A stretch of 64,000 nt of DNA from Phytoactinopolyspora alkaliphila (GTDB lineage Bacteria > Actinomycetota > Actinomycetes > Jiangellales > Jiangellaceae), in assembly GCF_010550695.1 (NCBI RefSeq), contig NZ_JAAGOB010000007.1:1-64000 (forward strand), written 5' to 3'. Under the pieces are notes generated by a model. The model had not been told where the DNA came from, did no database searches, and was given only the letters and a program-made list of their open reading frames with translations. Made by a program: the position numbers and the translations under genes. Below, piece by piece: positions 34,290-43,197 of the stretch. Within the stretch, counting starts at the first letter, position 1. The number at the start of each line of letters is the position of its first letter.

Positions 34290-35072
34290 TCACCGTCGCC
34301 GCGCGCGGATGAGGAACCGGTGGCTGGTGACCGTGAAGCCGCCGGATGCGCGGATGGTGGCGTCGATCTCGCGCAGGCGCTCGTCGAACCGCTCGACGTC
34401 GAACCCGGGAACTTGCCACGGCACCGCTGTGAGCTGGTAGACCACCGCACCGATGTCGAGGTAGCGGGTGGCCGGGAACTCCTCGCGTGCCATCTCGACG
34501 ACCAGCCCCGCGGCCTCCAGCGCACTGACAGCCGTAGTCAGAGTGTGCTCGTCGTGGCCGGCCGGCCGCGGCACACCGAGGGCGTCGTTGAACGCGGTGT
34601 CGTTGCGGCTGCCGACCTGCTGGGTGAGCAACGTCCCGCCCGCCCGCAGCACCCGCGCGATCTCTTCCGCGTGGAGCATGCCGTGCCGGTTGAGGGCCAG
34701 GTCGACGTCGCCGTCGGCTACGGGCAGCGCCGCGCCCGTGCCGGGCCGGACCTCCACACCCAAGGGAGCCAGCCGCGCCTTCGCGATCGGCACGTTGGGT
34801 GGGTGCGGTTCAGTGGCGATCGCGTCGGGCAGGTCACCCAGGTCCGCCAGAAGAGCCCCGTCGCCCGTGTCGATGTCCAGGACGCGGGTGGCACCAGCGA
34901 TCGCGGCGCGCGCCAATCCCGAGTAGTCCCACGTCAGTTCTTCGCCGGCCGTCCGCCCGGTCAGCCAGGAGAAATCCCAGCCCTCGAAGGGCGCGGCGAC
35001 CGCCTCGCGGACCAAGTGCTCGTACGCACGCTCACCTGGCGGGGCCGGCGTCGTCTCGCTCTCCAACGTCAC
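34290..35072 (-). CDS. SAM-dependent methyltransferase
   Basis: 260 residues. Class I fold: motif I is VLDIDTGDGALLADL, then an acidic residue in ATEP, LPVADGDVDLALNRHG, and EEIARVLRAGGTLLTQQVG. The N-terminal region (YEHLVREAVAAPFEGWDFSWLTGR) resembles small-molecule methyltransferases. Its 5-prime end overlaps the lipoprotein gene by 41 bases, so it is probably co-transcribed with it. Substrate unknown. Confidence 0.85.
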   Translation of the reverse strand: MTLESETTPAPPGERAYEHLVREAVAAPFEGWDFSWLTGRTAGEELTWDYSGLARAAIAGATRVLDIDTGDGALLADLGDLPDAIATEPHPPNVPIAKARLAPLGVEVRPGTGAALPVADGDVDLALNRHGMLHAEEIARVLRAGGTLLTQQVGSRNDTAFNDALGVPRPAGHDEHTLTTAVSALEAAGLVVEMAREEFPATRYLDIGAVVYQLTAVPWQVPGFDVERFDERLREIDATIRASGGFTVTSHRFLIRARRR

Positions 35073-35694
35073 TCCTCGATCTCGGACACATCTGGTTCAG
35101 CTCGCTCAGGTAGTCGTCGAGCGGCTCCAGGCCTGCGTCGGCGCGTCGCTGCTCGACGTTCTCGGGGTCGACGATCGGGGTGGCGGGTTCGGCGCCGTCG
35201 GGCCCGCAGCCGATCTGAGTGCCATATAGCTGTGGCAGTCCTTTGCCGACGGCTACCCGGTCCTCGAGATAGGCGAGGTTTCCCGCGGATGCCTGGCCCT
35301 CGGCGGCCGCCGCGCGGAGCAGTTCGAGCGCCCGCTCCTGGAAGCCGGGGTCGAGGTCGGAGTGCTGGGCGATGGCCCAGGCGGCCTCGGCTCCATCCTC
35401 ACCCACCAGGTCGAAGGTCGGCCAGCCGTACTCGTCGATGATCTCGGCCAGCCGGTCGGTGCGCGTTTGGTCGCCGTCCATCGGCGCCTCACCCGTGCGC
35501 TCGGCCTGGTCGTCGTCGAGCATCCGCATCAGCTCGTCATGCAGCGCCTGGTTGAAGGCGTGCGACGACGATGCGCCGGACGGCTCGTCGTCGCTCTCGG
35601 AGCAGCCTGGGCCGGCGAGGAGCACGCATCCCAGCAGCGCCGATGCGCGCAGAAGGTGGACCGCGCGACGTGTTCTGGCATGACTGGCCCGCAC
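35032..35694 (-). CDS. Lipoprotein, DUF6624-like
   Basis: 220 residues. Signal peptide with Arg-rich n-region, hydrophobic core and lipobox LLAGPGC (lipid Cys near residue 31). The mature part contains RLAEIIDEYGWPTFDLVGEDGAEAAWAIAQHSD and GNLAYLEDRVAVGKGLPQLYGTQ, the pattern of the DUF6624 family (function unknown). Its last 41 bases overlap the methyltransferase start in another frame, a longer overlap than elsewhere in the window. Confidence 0.8.
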   Translation of the reverse strand: MRASHARTRRAVHLLRASALLGCVLLAGPGCSESDDEPSGASSSHAFNQALHDELMRMLDDDQAERTGEAPMDGDQTRTDRLAEIIDEYGWPTFDLVGEDGAEAAWAIAQHSDLDPGFQERALELLRAAAAEGQASAGNLAYLEDRVAVGKGLPQLYGTQIGCGPDGAEPATPIVDPENVEQRRADAGLEPLDDYLSELNQMCPRSRSDVGERDDAGPAR

Positions 35695-35867
35695 AGCGGT
35701 CTCACCCCTCCCGGGTACAGGGTTCCGGTGATCACCAGGATCACCGAGGCTTCAGGCTAGCGGGCCGGCCCGCGCCGCGGCACCCGGTTAATGGCGGGGG
35801 GCCGCCGGGGCGGGAGATCGTCGTCCGCGGCCGGATGGACACCGGCCAGATGCCCTACCCTCGGATC

Positions 35868-36380
35868 ATGACTGGTTCTCCTGCAGTCACGCTGCGCGCG
35901 GCCAGGCCCGACGACGCCCCGGCGGTGGCCGCCATCTGGCACGACGGCTGGCCGGACGGGCACCTCGGGCACGTCCCTGACGACCTGGTGGCAGCCCGCA
36001 CCGCGGAGTCGTTCGCCACCCGCGCGGCCGAGCGCGTCGATGACACGGTGGTGGCGATCGTGGACGCCGCCGTGGCCGGGTTCGTCATGGTGAGTGACGA
36101 CGAGGTGGAACAGGTCTACGTGGCGGCACGGCATCGAGGTACGGGCGTGGCGGGCGTCCTGCTCGCCGCGGCGGAGTGCGTCGTCGCCGATCATGGCCGG
36201 CAGCAGGCGTGGCTCGCGGTGGTCGCGGGAAACGCTCGTGCCCGCAGGTTCTACGAACGCCAGGGATGGGCCGACGATGGACCGTTCGAGTACTACGCGC
36301 CGGGCGGCGACGGCGAGATCCTCGTGCCGTGCCGCCGGTACACGAAGCGCGTGGGCCGGCCTGCCGACGACGCCGTCTGA
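35868..36380 (+). CDS. GNAT family N-acetyltransferase
   Basis: 170 residues. ATG at 35868; the long upstream frame is not used. Acetyl-CoA motif A appears as VEQVYVAARHRGTGVAGVLLAAAE, then VVAGNARARRFYERQGW is the motif B region typical of GNAT acetyltransferases. Substrate unknown. It ends eight bases before the convergent clpX stop. Confidence 0.88.
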   Translation: MTGSPAVTLRAARPDDAPAVAAIWHDGWPDGHLGHVPDDLVAARTAESFATRAAERVDDTVVAIVDAAVAGFVMVSDDEVEQVYVAARHRGTGVAGVLLAAAECVVADHGRQQAWLAVVAGNARARRFYERQGWADDGPFEYYAPGGDGEILVPCRRYTKRVGRPADDAV

Positions 36381-36388
36381 GCCGGAGC

Positions 36389-37687
36389 TCAGGCGGATTT
36401 CTCCCGGCGGTGCGGCTTGTGTGCCAGGTGATCGCGTGGCACGAGCGTGGGGTTGACGTTCTCCAGGACGGTGTCGCGGGTGATGACCACGCGGCCGACG
36501 TCCTTGCGGCTGGGGATCTCGTACATGACGTTGAGCAGGACTTCTTCGAGGATGGCGCGGGTGGCCCGGGCACCGGTGCGGCGCAGGAGCGCCTGATCGG
36601 CGATGGCGGCCACCGCGTCGTCGTCGAACTCCAGCTCCACGCCGTCGAGCTCGAACAGCACCTGGTACTGCTTGATCAGCGCGTTGCGTGGCTCGGTGAG
36701 GATGCGGATGAGCGTGTCGCGGTCCAGCGGGCTCACCGTGGTGAGGATCGGCAGCCGGCCGACGAACTCCGGAATCAGCCCGTACTTGAGCAGGTCTTCC
36801 GGCATCACCTGGGCGAACACGTCCGCGGACTCGCGCTCCGCCTTGGTGCCGATCTCGGCGGCGAAACCGAGGCCACGCCTGCCGACGCGCTGCTGGATGA
36901 TGTCGTCCAGGCCGGCGAAGGCGCCACCGACGATGAACAGCACCTTGGTGGTGTCGATCTGGATGAACTCCTGCTGTGGGTGCTTGCGGCCACCCTGGGG
37001 CGGGACGTTCACCGTAGCGCCCTCGAGGATCTTCAGCAGCGCCTGCTGGACGCCCTCGCCCGAGACGTCCCGGGAGATGGACGGGTTCTCGCTCTTGCGG
37101 GCGATCTTGTCGATCTCGTCGATGTAGATGATGCCTGTCTCGGCCTTCTTGACGTCGTAGTCCGCAGCCTGGATCAGTTTCAGCAGGATGTTCTCGACGT
37201 CTTCGCCGACGTAGCCGGCCTCGGTGAGCGCAGTGGCGTCGGCGATGGCGAACGGCACGTCCAGCAACCGAGCCATCGTCTGCGCCAGATGCGTCTTGCC
37301 GCAGCCGGTGGGGCCGACCAGCAGGACGTTGGACTTGTCGATCTCGACGGAATTGTCCTGAGGCGCCTCGCGGCCCGCCGACGGGCTGGACGGCAGGACT
37401 CGCTTGTAGTGGTTGTAGACGGCAACCGAGAGTGACTTCTTGGCCATGTCCTGGCCGATCACGTACTGCTCGAGAAACTCGTAGATCTGGCGCGGCTTCA
37501 GCAGCTCGCGGTTGGCGTCCGCGCCGTCCTCGGTGAGCTCCTCCTCGAGGATCTCGTTGCAGATGACGATGCACTCGTCACAGATGCATATGCGGCTGGG
37601 CCCCGCGATGAGCTTCTTGACCTGCTTCTGCGTCTTGCCGCAGAACGAGCACTTGAGCAGGTCGCTGCTCTCGCCGATGCGCGCCAC
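36389..37687 (-). CDS. clpX: ATP-dependent Clp protease ATP-binding subunit ClpX
   Basis: 432 residues. N-terminal zinc domain (KCSFCGK and [10 protein letters not shown], four zinc Cys with a slightly unusual SRICIC segment), Walker [10 protein letters not shown], Walker [12 protein letters not shown], sensor region with [14 protein letters not shown], and the pore loop near GYVG. The C-terminus RREKSA is typical of actinobacterial ClpX. GTG 37687 with GAGGGGA upstream is the start; a longer frame to 37825 has no homology. Unfolds substrates for ClpP. No clpP or tig gene lies upstream: the next gene is an unrelated flavin protein. Confidence 0.95.
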   Translation of the reverse strand: MARIGESSDLLKCSFCGKTQKQVKKLIAGPSRICICDECIVICNEILEEELTEDGADANRELLKPRQIYEFLEQYVIGQDMAKKSLSVAVYNHYKRVLPSSPSAGREAPQDNSVEIDKSNVLLVGPTGCGKTHLAQTMARLLDVPFAIADATALTEAGYVGEDVENILLKLIQAADYDVKKAETGIIYIDEIDKIARKSENPSISRDVSGEGVQQALLKILEGATVNVPPQGGRKHPQQEFIQIDTTKVLFIVGGAFAGLDDIIQQRVGRRGLGFAAEIGTKAERESADVFAQVMPEDLLKYGLIPEFVGRLPILTTVSPLDRDTLIRILTEPRNALIKQYQVLFELDGVELEFDDDAVAAIADQALLRRTGARATRAILEEVLLNVMYEIPSRKDVGRVVITRDTVLENVNPTLVPRDHLAHKPHRREKSA

Positions 37688-37841
37688 TCGAATACGTCCC
37701 CTCAACAAGTCGGTGCCGGCGACACCCGGAGATGTTAAGGGCCGGGGAGCCTCCTGCGGTGAACGGGTACCACTGAGATGATCTCGCCATCCTGTGCGTT
37801 CACGGTATCCCGGATCCGAACCCACAGCAACGGATTGACGA

Positions 37842-37922
37842 CGTTGGCACGGCGGAGCGGCGGAGCGGCGGGGCGGTGCGGCGCGGTGCGGTGCAAGAGG
37901 TGCGGTGCGGCGCGTGCGACCC
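37842..37922 (+). repeat. GC-rich short-unit repeat between clpX and a flavin protein gene
   Basis: A run of GCGG/GCGGA/GTGCGG units of five to nine bases with no coding signal. Looks like a slippage-prone microsatellite of the upstream intergenic region. Confidence 0.5.
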
Positions 37923-37956
37923 GATATTGTCAGGCGCCCCTCCTATCTTCGTGTGC

Positions 37957-38382
37957 ATGAAGCTCGAAGCAGAAGAACGCGAACGTTTCCTTGCCGAACC
38001 GCACGTTGCCGCGCTGTCCGTCGTGGACCGGCCGGATCGGGCACCGTTGACTGTGCCCATCTGGTACCAGTACAAGCCCGGCGGAGAAGCGTGGGTGCTG
38101 ACTCAGGCCGGGTCCAAGAAGGCACGCCGCATCGAAGCCGCCGGCCGGTTCACCCTGATGGTAGACCGGCTGGCGCCCACTGTGCGCTATGTCACGGCAG
38201 AGGGGCCGGTCACTCGAACCCAGCCGATGACGGAAGAGAAGATCTGGGAGATCGCCCAGCGCTATCTTCCTGAGGACAGCGCCGCCGCCTATGTCAAGAT
38301 GTCGCTCGCCGAACACGGCGAGCAGGTGGTCATCCATATGCGTCCCGAGCATTGGCTGTCTTCCGACTTGGGCGGCTTCTGA
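37957..38382 (+). CDS. PPOX-class flavin/F420-binding protein
   Basis: 141 residues. FLAEPHVAALSVVDRPDRAPLTVPIWYQYKPGGEAWVLTQ and a middle RFTLMVDRLAPTVRYVTAEGPV match the actinobacterial PPOX/F420-dependent split-barrel family. ATG 37957 is chosen by homology; no strong ribosome site is visible. Cofactor and reaction uncertain. Confidence 0.8.
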   Translation: MKLEAEERERFLAEPHVAALSVVDRPDRAPLTVPIWYQYKPGGEAWVLTQAGSKKARRIEAAGRFTLMVDRLAPTVRYVTAEGPVTRTQPMTEEKIWEIAQRYLPEDSAAAYVKMSLAEHGEQVVIHMRPEHWLSSDLGGF

Positions 38383-38511
38383 CCAGCGCGCCGAGCGCCG
38401 GGGCGGGCCGCAGCCGGGGTACGTGCCGGACATTGGGGCCGGCCGCGCGCCGGATACGTGCGCTGGGCGTGCCGGAAGGATACGTGCCGCATGCAGGGTA
38501 AGGAGAGCAGC

Positions 38512-38892
38512 ATGAGCCCTCAGTTAAGATTCACCACCGTCAACATCAGCGCTGCCGATCCGCGTCGGCTGGCTCAGTTCTATGCACGTCTTCTCGGCTG
38601 GAAGATCACCGTCAACGAGGCAGACTGGGTCGTGATGCGCAACCCGGACGGCGGCGTCGGCCTGGCGTTCCAGCCTGAGTCGCCCTATGTGCCTCCGGTC
38701 TGGCCCACCACGCCGGAGCATCAGCAGATGATGATGCATCTGGAGATCGGCGTCGATGAGCTCGTGCCGGCGGTGGAGCACGCCCTGGAGTGCGGCGCCA
38801 CGGTGGCGGAGTTCCAGCCTCAGGACGACGTGCGGGTCTGCCTCGACCCGGACGGACACCCCTTCTGTCTCTTCCTCCACCACCCGGAGTAG
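38512..38892 (+). CDS. VOC superfamily protein
   Basis: 126 residues. TVNISAADPRRLAQFYARLLGWKITV, MHLEIGVDELVPAVEHALECGATVA and CLDPDGHPFCLFLH give the paired beta-alpha-beta units of VOC proteins. ATG 38512 with AAGGAG upstream. Single gene, no substrate clue. Confidence 0.85.
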   Translation: MSPQLRFTTVNISAADPRRLAQFYARLLGWKITVNEADWVVMRNPDGGVGLAFQPESPYVPPVWPTTPEHQQMMMHLEIGVDELVPAVEHALECGATVAEFQPQDDVRVCLDPDGHPFCLFLHHPE

Positions 38893-38981
38893 CCCGAGCG
38901 GGCCGAGCCGCCCGGCGCCGTTGTCTGTAGGTCTCAGGTGCTAGGGGTCTCAGATGCTGTGGTTCTCGGGTGTTGTGGATC

Positions 38982-39935
38982 TCAGGTGTCGCGGCGCTCG
39001 CGGGCTCTTCGCTTGCCCTCGTGCATCGCCTGCACCCGGGCCACGGGGATCGTGTGCCCCTCCTCGATCAGGTCCGGCGGCAAGGTCTGCGGCTCCGGCA
39101 TCAGCTTGGCCCACGGGTCGTCGTCGCCGATCAGCTGTGGCGCCGTGTGGATGGTGAAGTCGGCGGGCGACACCCGGTCCAGGTGGTCCCAGGCCACCGG
39201 GAAGGACACCGGAACCCCGGGGCGCACGCGGGGACTGTACGCGGCCGCGACCGTGGCGCCTCCGGCCCGTGTCGAGTCGAGGAACACCTTGCCGTGGCGT
39301 TCGTCGCGCACGTATTGCGTGGTGGTCAGGTCCGGGTCGAGGCGTTCGGCGCGGGCCGCCACCGCACGAGTGGCCGCGGCGACGTCCTCCGGGCCCGCCG
39401 ACGCCTTCAGCGGCACGAACACGTGCATCCCCTTGGCTCCGCTGGTCTTCGCCGCCGCTTGCAGGCCGTCGTCGGCGAGAGCTTGACGCACGACGTGCGC
39501 GGCCCGGACCACCACCTCGAAGCCTGCGCCCTCGGGAGGGTCGATGTCGATGATCAGGTGTGTCGGCTCATGTTCGTGTCCGGCCCGGGTCAGCGTCGGG
39601 TGATATTCCACGGCGCGCTGGTTGGCGAACCACAACAGGGTGCGCCGGTCGTTGCACAGTGCGTAGGACACCTCCCGCTTCGAGGCCTCCGCCCAGACCT
39701 GCACGGTCTTGACCCACGACGGCGTGTACTTCGGGGTGTTCTTCTGCATAAAAGGCTTCTGGCCGCGAAGCGCCCGGATCACCGACAGCGGCCGGTCACG
39801 CAGGCCGGCGATGATGTTCGAGCTGACCGCATCCAGATAGTCCACGAGATCACGCTTCGTGGCACCCGCATCTTTGAACAGGGGCTGATCCAGGTTGGTC
39901 AGCGAGACACCGTCGCGCTCTTCGTCGCCGCTCAT
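38982..39935 (-). CDS. DNA ligase D polymerase-domain protein (LigD-type primase/polymerase)
   Basis: 317 residues. Polymerase motifs of the archaeo-eukaryotic primase type: HLIIDIDPPEGAGF with the metal-binding Asp-x-Asp, SGAKGMHVFVPL, and RDERHGKVFLDSTR. Stand-alone LigD polymerase domain without ligase or nuclease, as in actinobacterial non-homologous end joining. ATG 39935 with a GAAGGG site upstream. No ku gene is in the window. It may act in fill-in synthesis. Confidence 0.9.
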   Translation of the reverse strand: MSGDEERDGVSLTNLDQPLFKDAGATKRDLVDYLDAVSSNIIAGLRDRPLSVIRALRGQKPFMQKNTPKYTPSWVKTVQVWAEASKREVSYALCNDRRTLLWFANQRAVEYHPTLTRAGHEHEPTHLIIDIDPPEGAGFEVVVRAAHVVRQALADDGLQAAAKTSGAKGMHVFVPLKASAGPEDVAAATRAVAARAERLDPDLTTTQYVRDERHGKVFLDSTRAGGATVAAAYSPRVRPGVPVSFPVAWDHLDRVSPADFTIHTAPQLIGDDDPWAKLMPEPQTLPPDLIEEGHTIPVARVQAMHEGKRRARERRDT

Positions 39936-40063
39936 GTGGTTCACCCTTCCCCAGAGTGCCCGCCGGGTCAACGAGACATGACGTGCACGGCGAGCGGAGA
40001 CGGCCCCGCGTGCCGCGGGTTCTTCACCGCGACATATCCGGACAGGTGGGTCACAATGAGCGG

Positions 40064-40513
40064 GTGATCGACACTTCGCTCGTCGGATACTGGTCGGACG
40101 ACATCATGTACTCCGGCGCCACGGAGGCGAACGACCTCACGTTCCGCCCGGACGGCTCGGGGTTCACGTACTGGGCGCGGCTCGGAGACGTCTTCGAGGT
40201 GGACCGTTTCACCTGGCACGTCGACTCCGCGGGGAAGCTGCACGTCCGCCTCATCCGGATGCTGACCGGCACATGGACCGTCCGGGACAATCGCATTCAC
40301 CATCGCGTGCAGCTGGAGGACGACATCGACGTCGCTCACGAGACGAGCTACGCGCTGGCAGCGGGCCGTGACGTGTTCGGCAACAACGTCTCCACGCTGA
40401 CCCTGCACCGCCCGATCCTTCCGGCCGCGACCGTGTTCGCGTTGCGCAAGGACGGCCAGGACGACCCGACCGCGGCCGACACGGTGTCGTTCGGCGAGCC
40501 ACCGGCGCGCTAG
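40064..40513 (+). CDS. Hypothetical protein, paralogue of 26641-27096
   Basis: 149 residues, GTG 40064. Unrecognised small beta-rich protein; ID-T-x-L-x-GYWSDD, FRPDGSGFTYWAR, the FTW-x-VDS motif and a C-terminal ETSYAL region pair it with the gene at 26641. An upstream frame extension to 39956 is not supported by similarity. The palindromic element at 40539 follows the stop codon by 25 bases. Confidence 0.7.
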   Translation: MIDTSLVGYWSDDIMYSGATEANDLTFRPDGSGFTYWARLGDVFEVDRFTWHVDSAGKLHVRLIRMLTGTWTVRDNRIHHRVQLEDDIDVAHETSYALAAGRDVFGNNVSTLTLHRPILPAATVFALRKDGQDDPTAADTVSFGEPPAR

Positions 40514-40538
40514 CCCCCGCGCCAGCCATCTCCGACCC

Positions 40539-40628
40539 CCGCCTCAACCCCTGGCATGGGTTGAGGTCGTCAATGTGCCCGAAATATCCGATTCCAACGA
40601 CCACAACCCATGCCAGGGGTTGTGGCGG
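40539..40628. repeat. Palindromic repeat element, copy 1 (bidirectional terminator position)
   Basis: Two 32-base arms (40539-40570 and 40597-40628) match as reverse complements at 30 positions; core CAACCCCTGGCATGGGTTG. The 26-base loop includes GAAATATCCGATTCC. It lies between convergent genes. A second copy is at 44300-44388 with a loop of the same length that matches this one in reverse orientation. Confidence 0.85.
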
Positions 40629-40644
40629 TGCGGTGGAGGGAGGG

Positions 40645-41259
40645 CTATTCGCCGGTGAGCAGCTGTTCGAACGGCACGGACGTCAGTCCGCTGTCGGACG
40701 TCGAAGGACGCGGGGGAGTGCGGCCCGCTACGAGCTCGGCGAACTCCCCGGCCGCGCGTTCTATACGGCGGCCCAGGTGGCCATCGCCTGAGCCCCAGTC
40801 GGACGACGCCGCGTACACGGCGGTCGGCGCCGGAAGTGCACGCAGGTAGGCGAAGACACCACGCATCTGGTAGTCCAGCACCAGGGAATGGCGTTCGGTG
40901 CCGCCGGTGGCGCCGAGGAGCACGGGCAGCCCGACCAGGTCCTCGTTGCCGATGACGTCGACGAACGACTTGAACAGCCCGCTGTACGACGCCGTGAACA
41001 CCGGCGTGACGGCGATCAGCCCGTCAGCGGAGCGGACCGTGTCCAGGGCGGAGCGCAGCGCCGCGCCGGGGACTTGGGTCACGAGGTGGTGGGCGATGTC
41101 GGTCGCGAGTTCACGCAGTTCGACTACGTGAATGCTTGCTTCGTCGCCGCCCTGCAGGAGGGCGTCGCGGGTGGCCGTGGCCAGGCGATCGGCCAGCAGC
41201 CGGGTGGATGACGGCTGGCTCAGCCCAGCTGTCACCACGGCGATGGAGCGTTCTGTCAT
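40645..41259 (-). CDS. NADPH-dependent FMN reductase, CE1759 type
   Basis: 204 residues, flavodoxin-like: VVTAGLSQPSSTRLLADRL (phosphate loop), VIAVTPVFTASYSGLFKSFVDVI and LVLLGATGGTERH are typical of NADPH-dependent FMN reductases paired with LLM monooxygenases. Overlaps the LLM gene by four bases (ATGA), so it probably supplies reduced FMN to that enzyme. C-terminal tail unusual but short. Confidence 0.85.
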   Translation of the reverse strand: MTERSIAVVTAGLSQPSSTRLLADRLATATRDALLQGGDEASIHVVELRELATDIAHHLVTQVPGAALRSALDTVRSADGLIAVTPVFTASYSGLFKSFVDVIGNEDLVGLPVLLGATGGTERHSLVLDYQMRGVFAYLRALPAPTAVYAASSDWGSGDGHLGRRIERAAGEFAELVAGRTPPRPSTSDSGLTSVPFEQLLTGE

Positions 41260-42338
41260 GCGTGTCGCCTCCCGGCGGCCTTGAGCGATGCGTGGGTGGG
41301 AGCGTCGGGTATGTGTGCGGGCCGGCCGGCGGCCATCTCCGCGCGCAATACTGGCACCACCTCACTGCCCAGCATCTCAATCTGCTCCAGCACCACGGGC
41401 AGGGGGAGTCCGGCGTGGTCCATGAGGAACAGCTGTCTCTGGTAGTCGCCGACGTGCTCGCGCATGCTCGCATAGCGGTCGATCACCTGTTGTGGACTGC
41501 CCACGGTCAGGGGCGTCTCGGCGCTGAAGTCCTCCAGGCTGGGGCCGTGTCCGTAGACCGGGGCATTGTCGAAGTACGGGCGGAACTCGCGGACTGCGTC
41601 CTGGGAGTTCTTGCGCATGAACACCTGCCCGCCAAGGCCGACGATGGCCTGGTCGGCCGGGCCGTGCCCGTAGTGCTCGAACCGGTTCCGGTACAGCTGC
41701 ACCATCTGCTTGGTGTGGGACATCGGCCAGAAAATGTTGTTGTGGAAGAAGCCGTCGCCGTAGTACGCGGCCTGCTCGGCGATCTCCGGACTGCGGATCG
41801 AGCCGTGCCAGACGAACGGAGGCACGCCGTCGAGCGGGCGTGGGGTGGAGGTGAAACCCTGCAGCGGCGTACGGAACTTGCCTTCCCAGTCGACCACCTC
41901 TTCTCGCCACAGGCGGCGCAGCAGCGCGTAGTTCTCGACGGCCAGAGCGATGCCGTTGCGGATGTCCTGGCCGAACCACGGGTAGACCGGCCCGGTGTTG
42001 CCGCGGCCCATCATCAGGTCCACGCGCCCATCTGCCAGGTGCTGAAGCATCGCGTAGTCCTCGGCGATCTTCACCGGATCGTTCGTGGTGATCAGCGTAG
42101 TGGCCGTCGAGAGGATGAGGTTGCGCGTACGGGCCGCGATGTAGCCGAGCATGGTGGTGGGCGACGAGGGCACGAATGGCGGATTGTGATGCTCGCCGGT
42201 GGCGAAGACGTCCAGGCCGACTTCCTCGGCCTTCAAGGCGATCGCGACCATCGCCTTGATGCGCTCGTGCTCCGACACCGTGGTGCCGGTGGTCGGGTCA
42301 GTGGTGACGTCGCCGACGCTGAAGATTCCGAACTGCAT
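41256..42338 (-). CDS. LLM-class flavin-dependent monooxygenase/reductase
   Basis: 360 residues. MQFGIFSVGD start, EHHNPPFVPSSP, LILSTATTLITTNDPVKIAEDYAMLQHLADGRVDLMMGRGNTGPVYPWFG and VENYALLRRLW are luciferase-like family motifs (split here over residues 1-140). ATG 42338 preferred over 42368 because GGGAG lies eight bases upstream. Coupled to the FMN reductase gene: a two-component flavin system acting on an unknown substrate. Divergent from MarR. Confidence 0.9.
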   Translation of the reverse strand: MQFGIFSVGDVTTDPTTGTTVSEHERIKAMVAIALKAEEVGLDVFATGEHHNPPFVPSSPTTMLGYIAARTRNLILSTATTLITTNDPVKIAEDYAMLQHLADGRVDLMMGRGNTGPVYPWFGQDIRNGIALAVENYALLRRLWREEVVDWEGKFRTPLQGFTSTPRPLDGVPPFVWHGSIRSPEIAEQAAYYGDGFFHNNIFWPMSHTKQMVQLYRNRFEHYGHGPADQAIVGLGGQVFMRKNSQDAVREFRPYFDNAPVYGHGPSLEDFSAETPLTVGSPQQVIDRYASMREHVGDYQRQLFLMDHAGLPLPVVLEQIEMLGSEVVPVLRAEMAAGRPAHIPDAPTHASLKAAGRRHA

Positions 42339-42441
42339 GGCGGATGCTCCCAACGGTGCCAGATTCATGCGTGCGCATCTACGCCAACAGGCCCGGCTGG
42401 CTGTCTATTCCTCAGGCGAATCCTTCAGTCGTGGTGCCCCA

Positions 42442-42480
42442 CGATGCATCGGTGCCGAACTATCGATGCGCGTGCATCGA
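42442..42480. promoter_or_regulatory. Paired palindromes, candidate MarR operators
   Basis: CGATGCATCG (42442-42451) and TCGATGC-GCGT-GCATCGA (42463-42480) share the half-site GCATCGA. They lie upstream of the MarR gene, within the divergent region facing the LLM monooxygenase. A TATGCT -10 ends six bases before the MarR GTG, suggesting a leaderless transcript. Confidence 0.6.
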
Positions 42481-42502
42481 GTTGGCGGATTATGCTGGTC
42501 CT

Positions 42503-42964
42503 GTGAGGAAGACGGCCAGCCGCGCTACGTCGCGCCGGTTCAAGGTGCACGTGTGGCGCTCGTTGATGGAGGTCTATACGGCCGTTCTGGCCGAGACCGA
42601 GCAGGCGCTGGCGGCCCAGCACGGGCTCGCGCTGTCCGAGTTCGACGTGCTGGTCAACATCCCGCGCGAAGGCGTACGGCAAGGCGAGCTCACCCATCGC
42701 GTTGTGCTGAGCCAGAGCGCTGTGAGCCGGCTCGTCGTCCGCCTGGAACGACGCGGACTGGTCACCCGGGAGAACGACGCCCGGGACTCCCGGGGCGTCG
42801 TCGTTCATCTGACCGCCCAGGGGAGGGCCGTCCTGCATCCGGCTATCCGGACCAACGCCGAGATCGTCGAGCGCTCCTTCGCGGACTGGTTCACGCCGGA
42901 AGAGCTGGCGGCGCTGGACGCAGGTTTCACCCGGTTGCTGACCGCTCGTGCGGTGGCGCCTTGA
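42503..42964 (+). CDS. MarR family transcriptional regulator
   Basis: 153 residues. Winged helix with LSEFDVLVNIPREGVRQGELTHRVVLSQSAVSRLVVRLERRGLVTRENDARDSRG typical of MarR (shown as family pattern across residues 42-95). GTG 42503 start; the longer frame upstream covers the operator region and lacks support. Divergent from the LLM monooxygenase operon, so it is likely its repressor. Confidence 0.88.
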   Translation: MRKTASRATSRRFKVHVWRSLMEVYTAVLAETEQALAAQHGLALSEFDVLVNIPREGVRQGELTHRVVLSQSAVSRLVVRLERRGLVTRENDARDSRGVVVHLTAQGRAVLHPAIRTNAEIVERSFADWFTPEELAALDAGFTRLLTARAVAP

Positions 42965-43119
42965 GCGCCTCGACGTCCGCCGGCCGGCGGCTCGCTCTGC
43001 CGTCGTGCGGGGCCGACTGGGCGTGCCGCACCGCTGGGGCTGCGACTCGATGTCACAACCGGCACCAGTCCGGCGTGATCTTCTGTGAACTTTGCGCTTT
43101 CTGGATATGTTCTCCGGCC

Positions 43120-43153
43120 GAAACACTGGTGGCCAGCCGGAAACATGTGTTTC
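43120..43153 (+). promoter_or_regulatory. GAAACA/TGTTTC repeats upstream of the pseudo-threonine-synthase gene
   Basis: Contains GAAACA at 43120-43125 and the interrupted dyad GAAACA-TG-TGTTTC at 43140-43153. The same half site forms TGTTTC-AT-GAAACA at 45144-45157 over the start codon of the neighbouring IclR gene, so IclR probably controls both. Confidence 0.55.
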
Positions 43154-43197
43154 AGTACATCTAGGCGGGTGGGCTCCTCGATGGGAGGACGTGAGCC

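Noticed and set aside
36389-37825. Longer clpX start
   Set aside because: The extra 46 residues have no similarity; GTG 37687 has a ribosome site and matches the family N-terminus.
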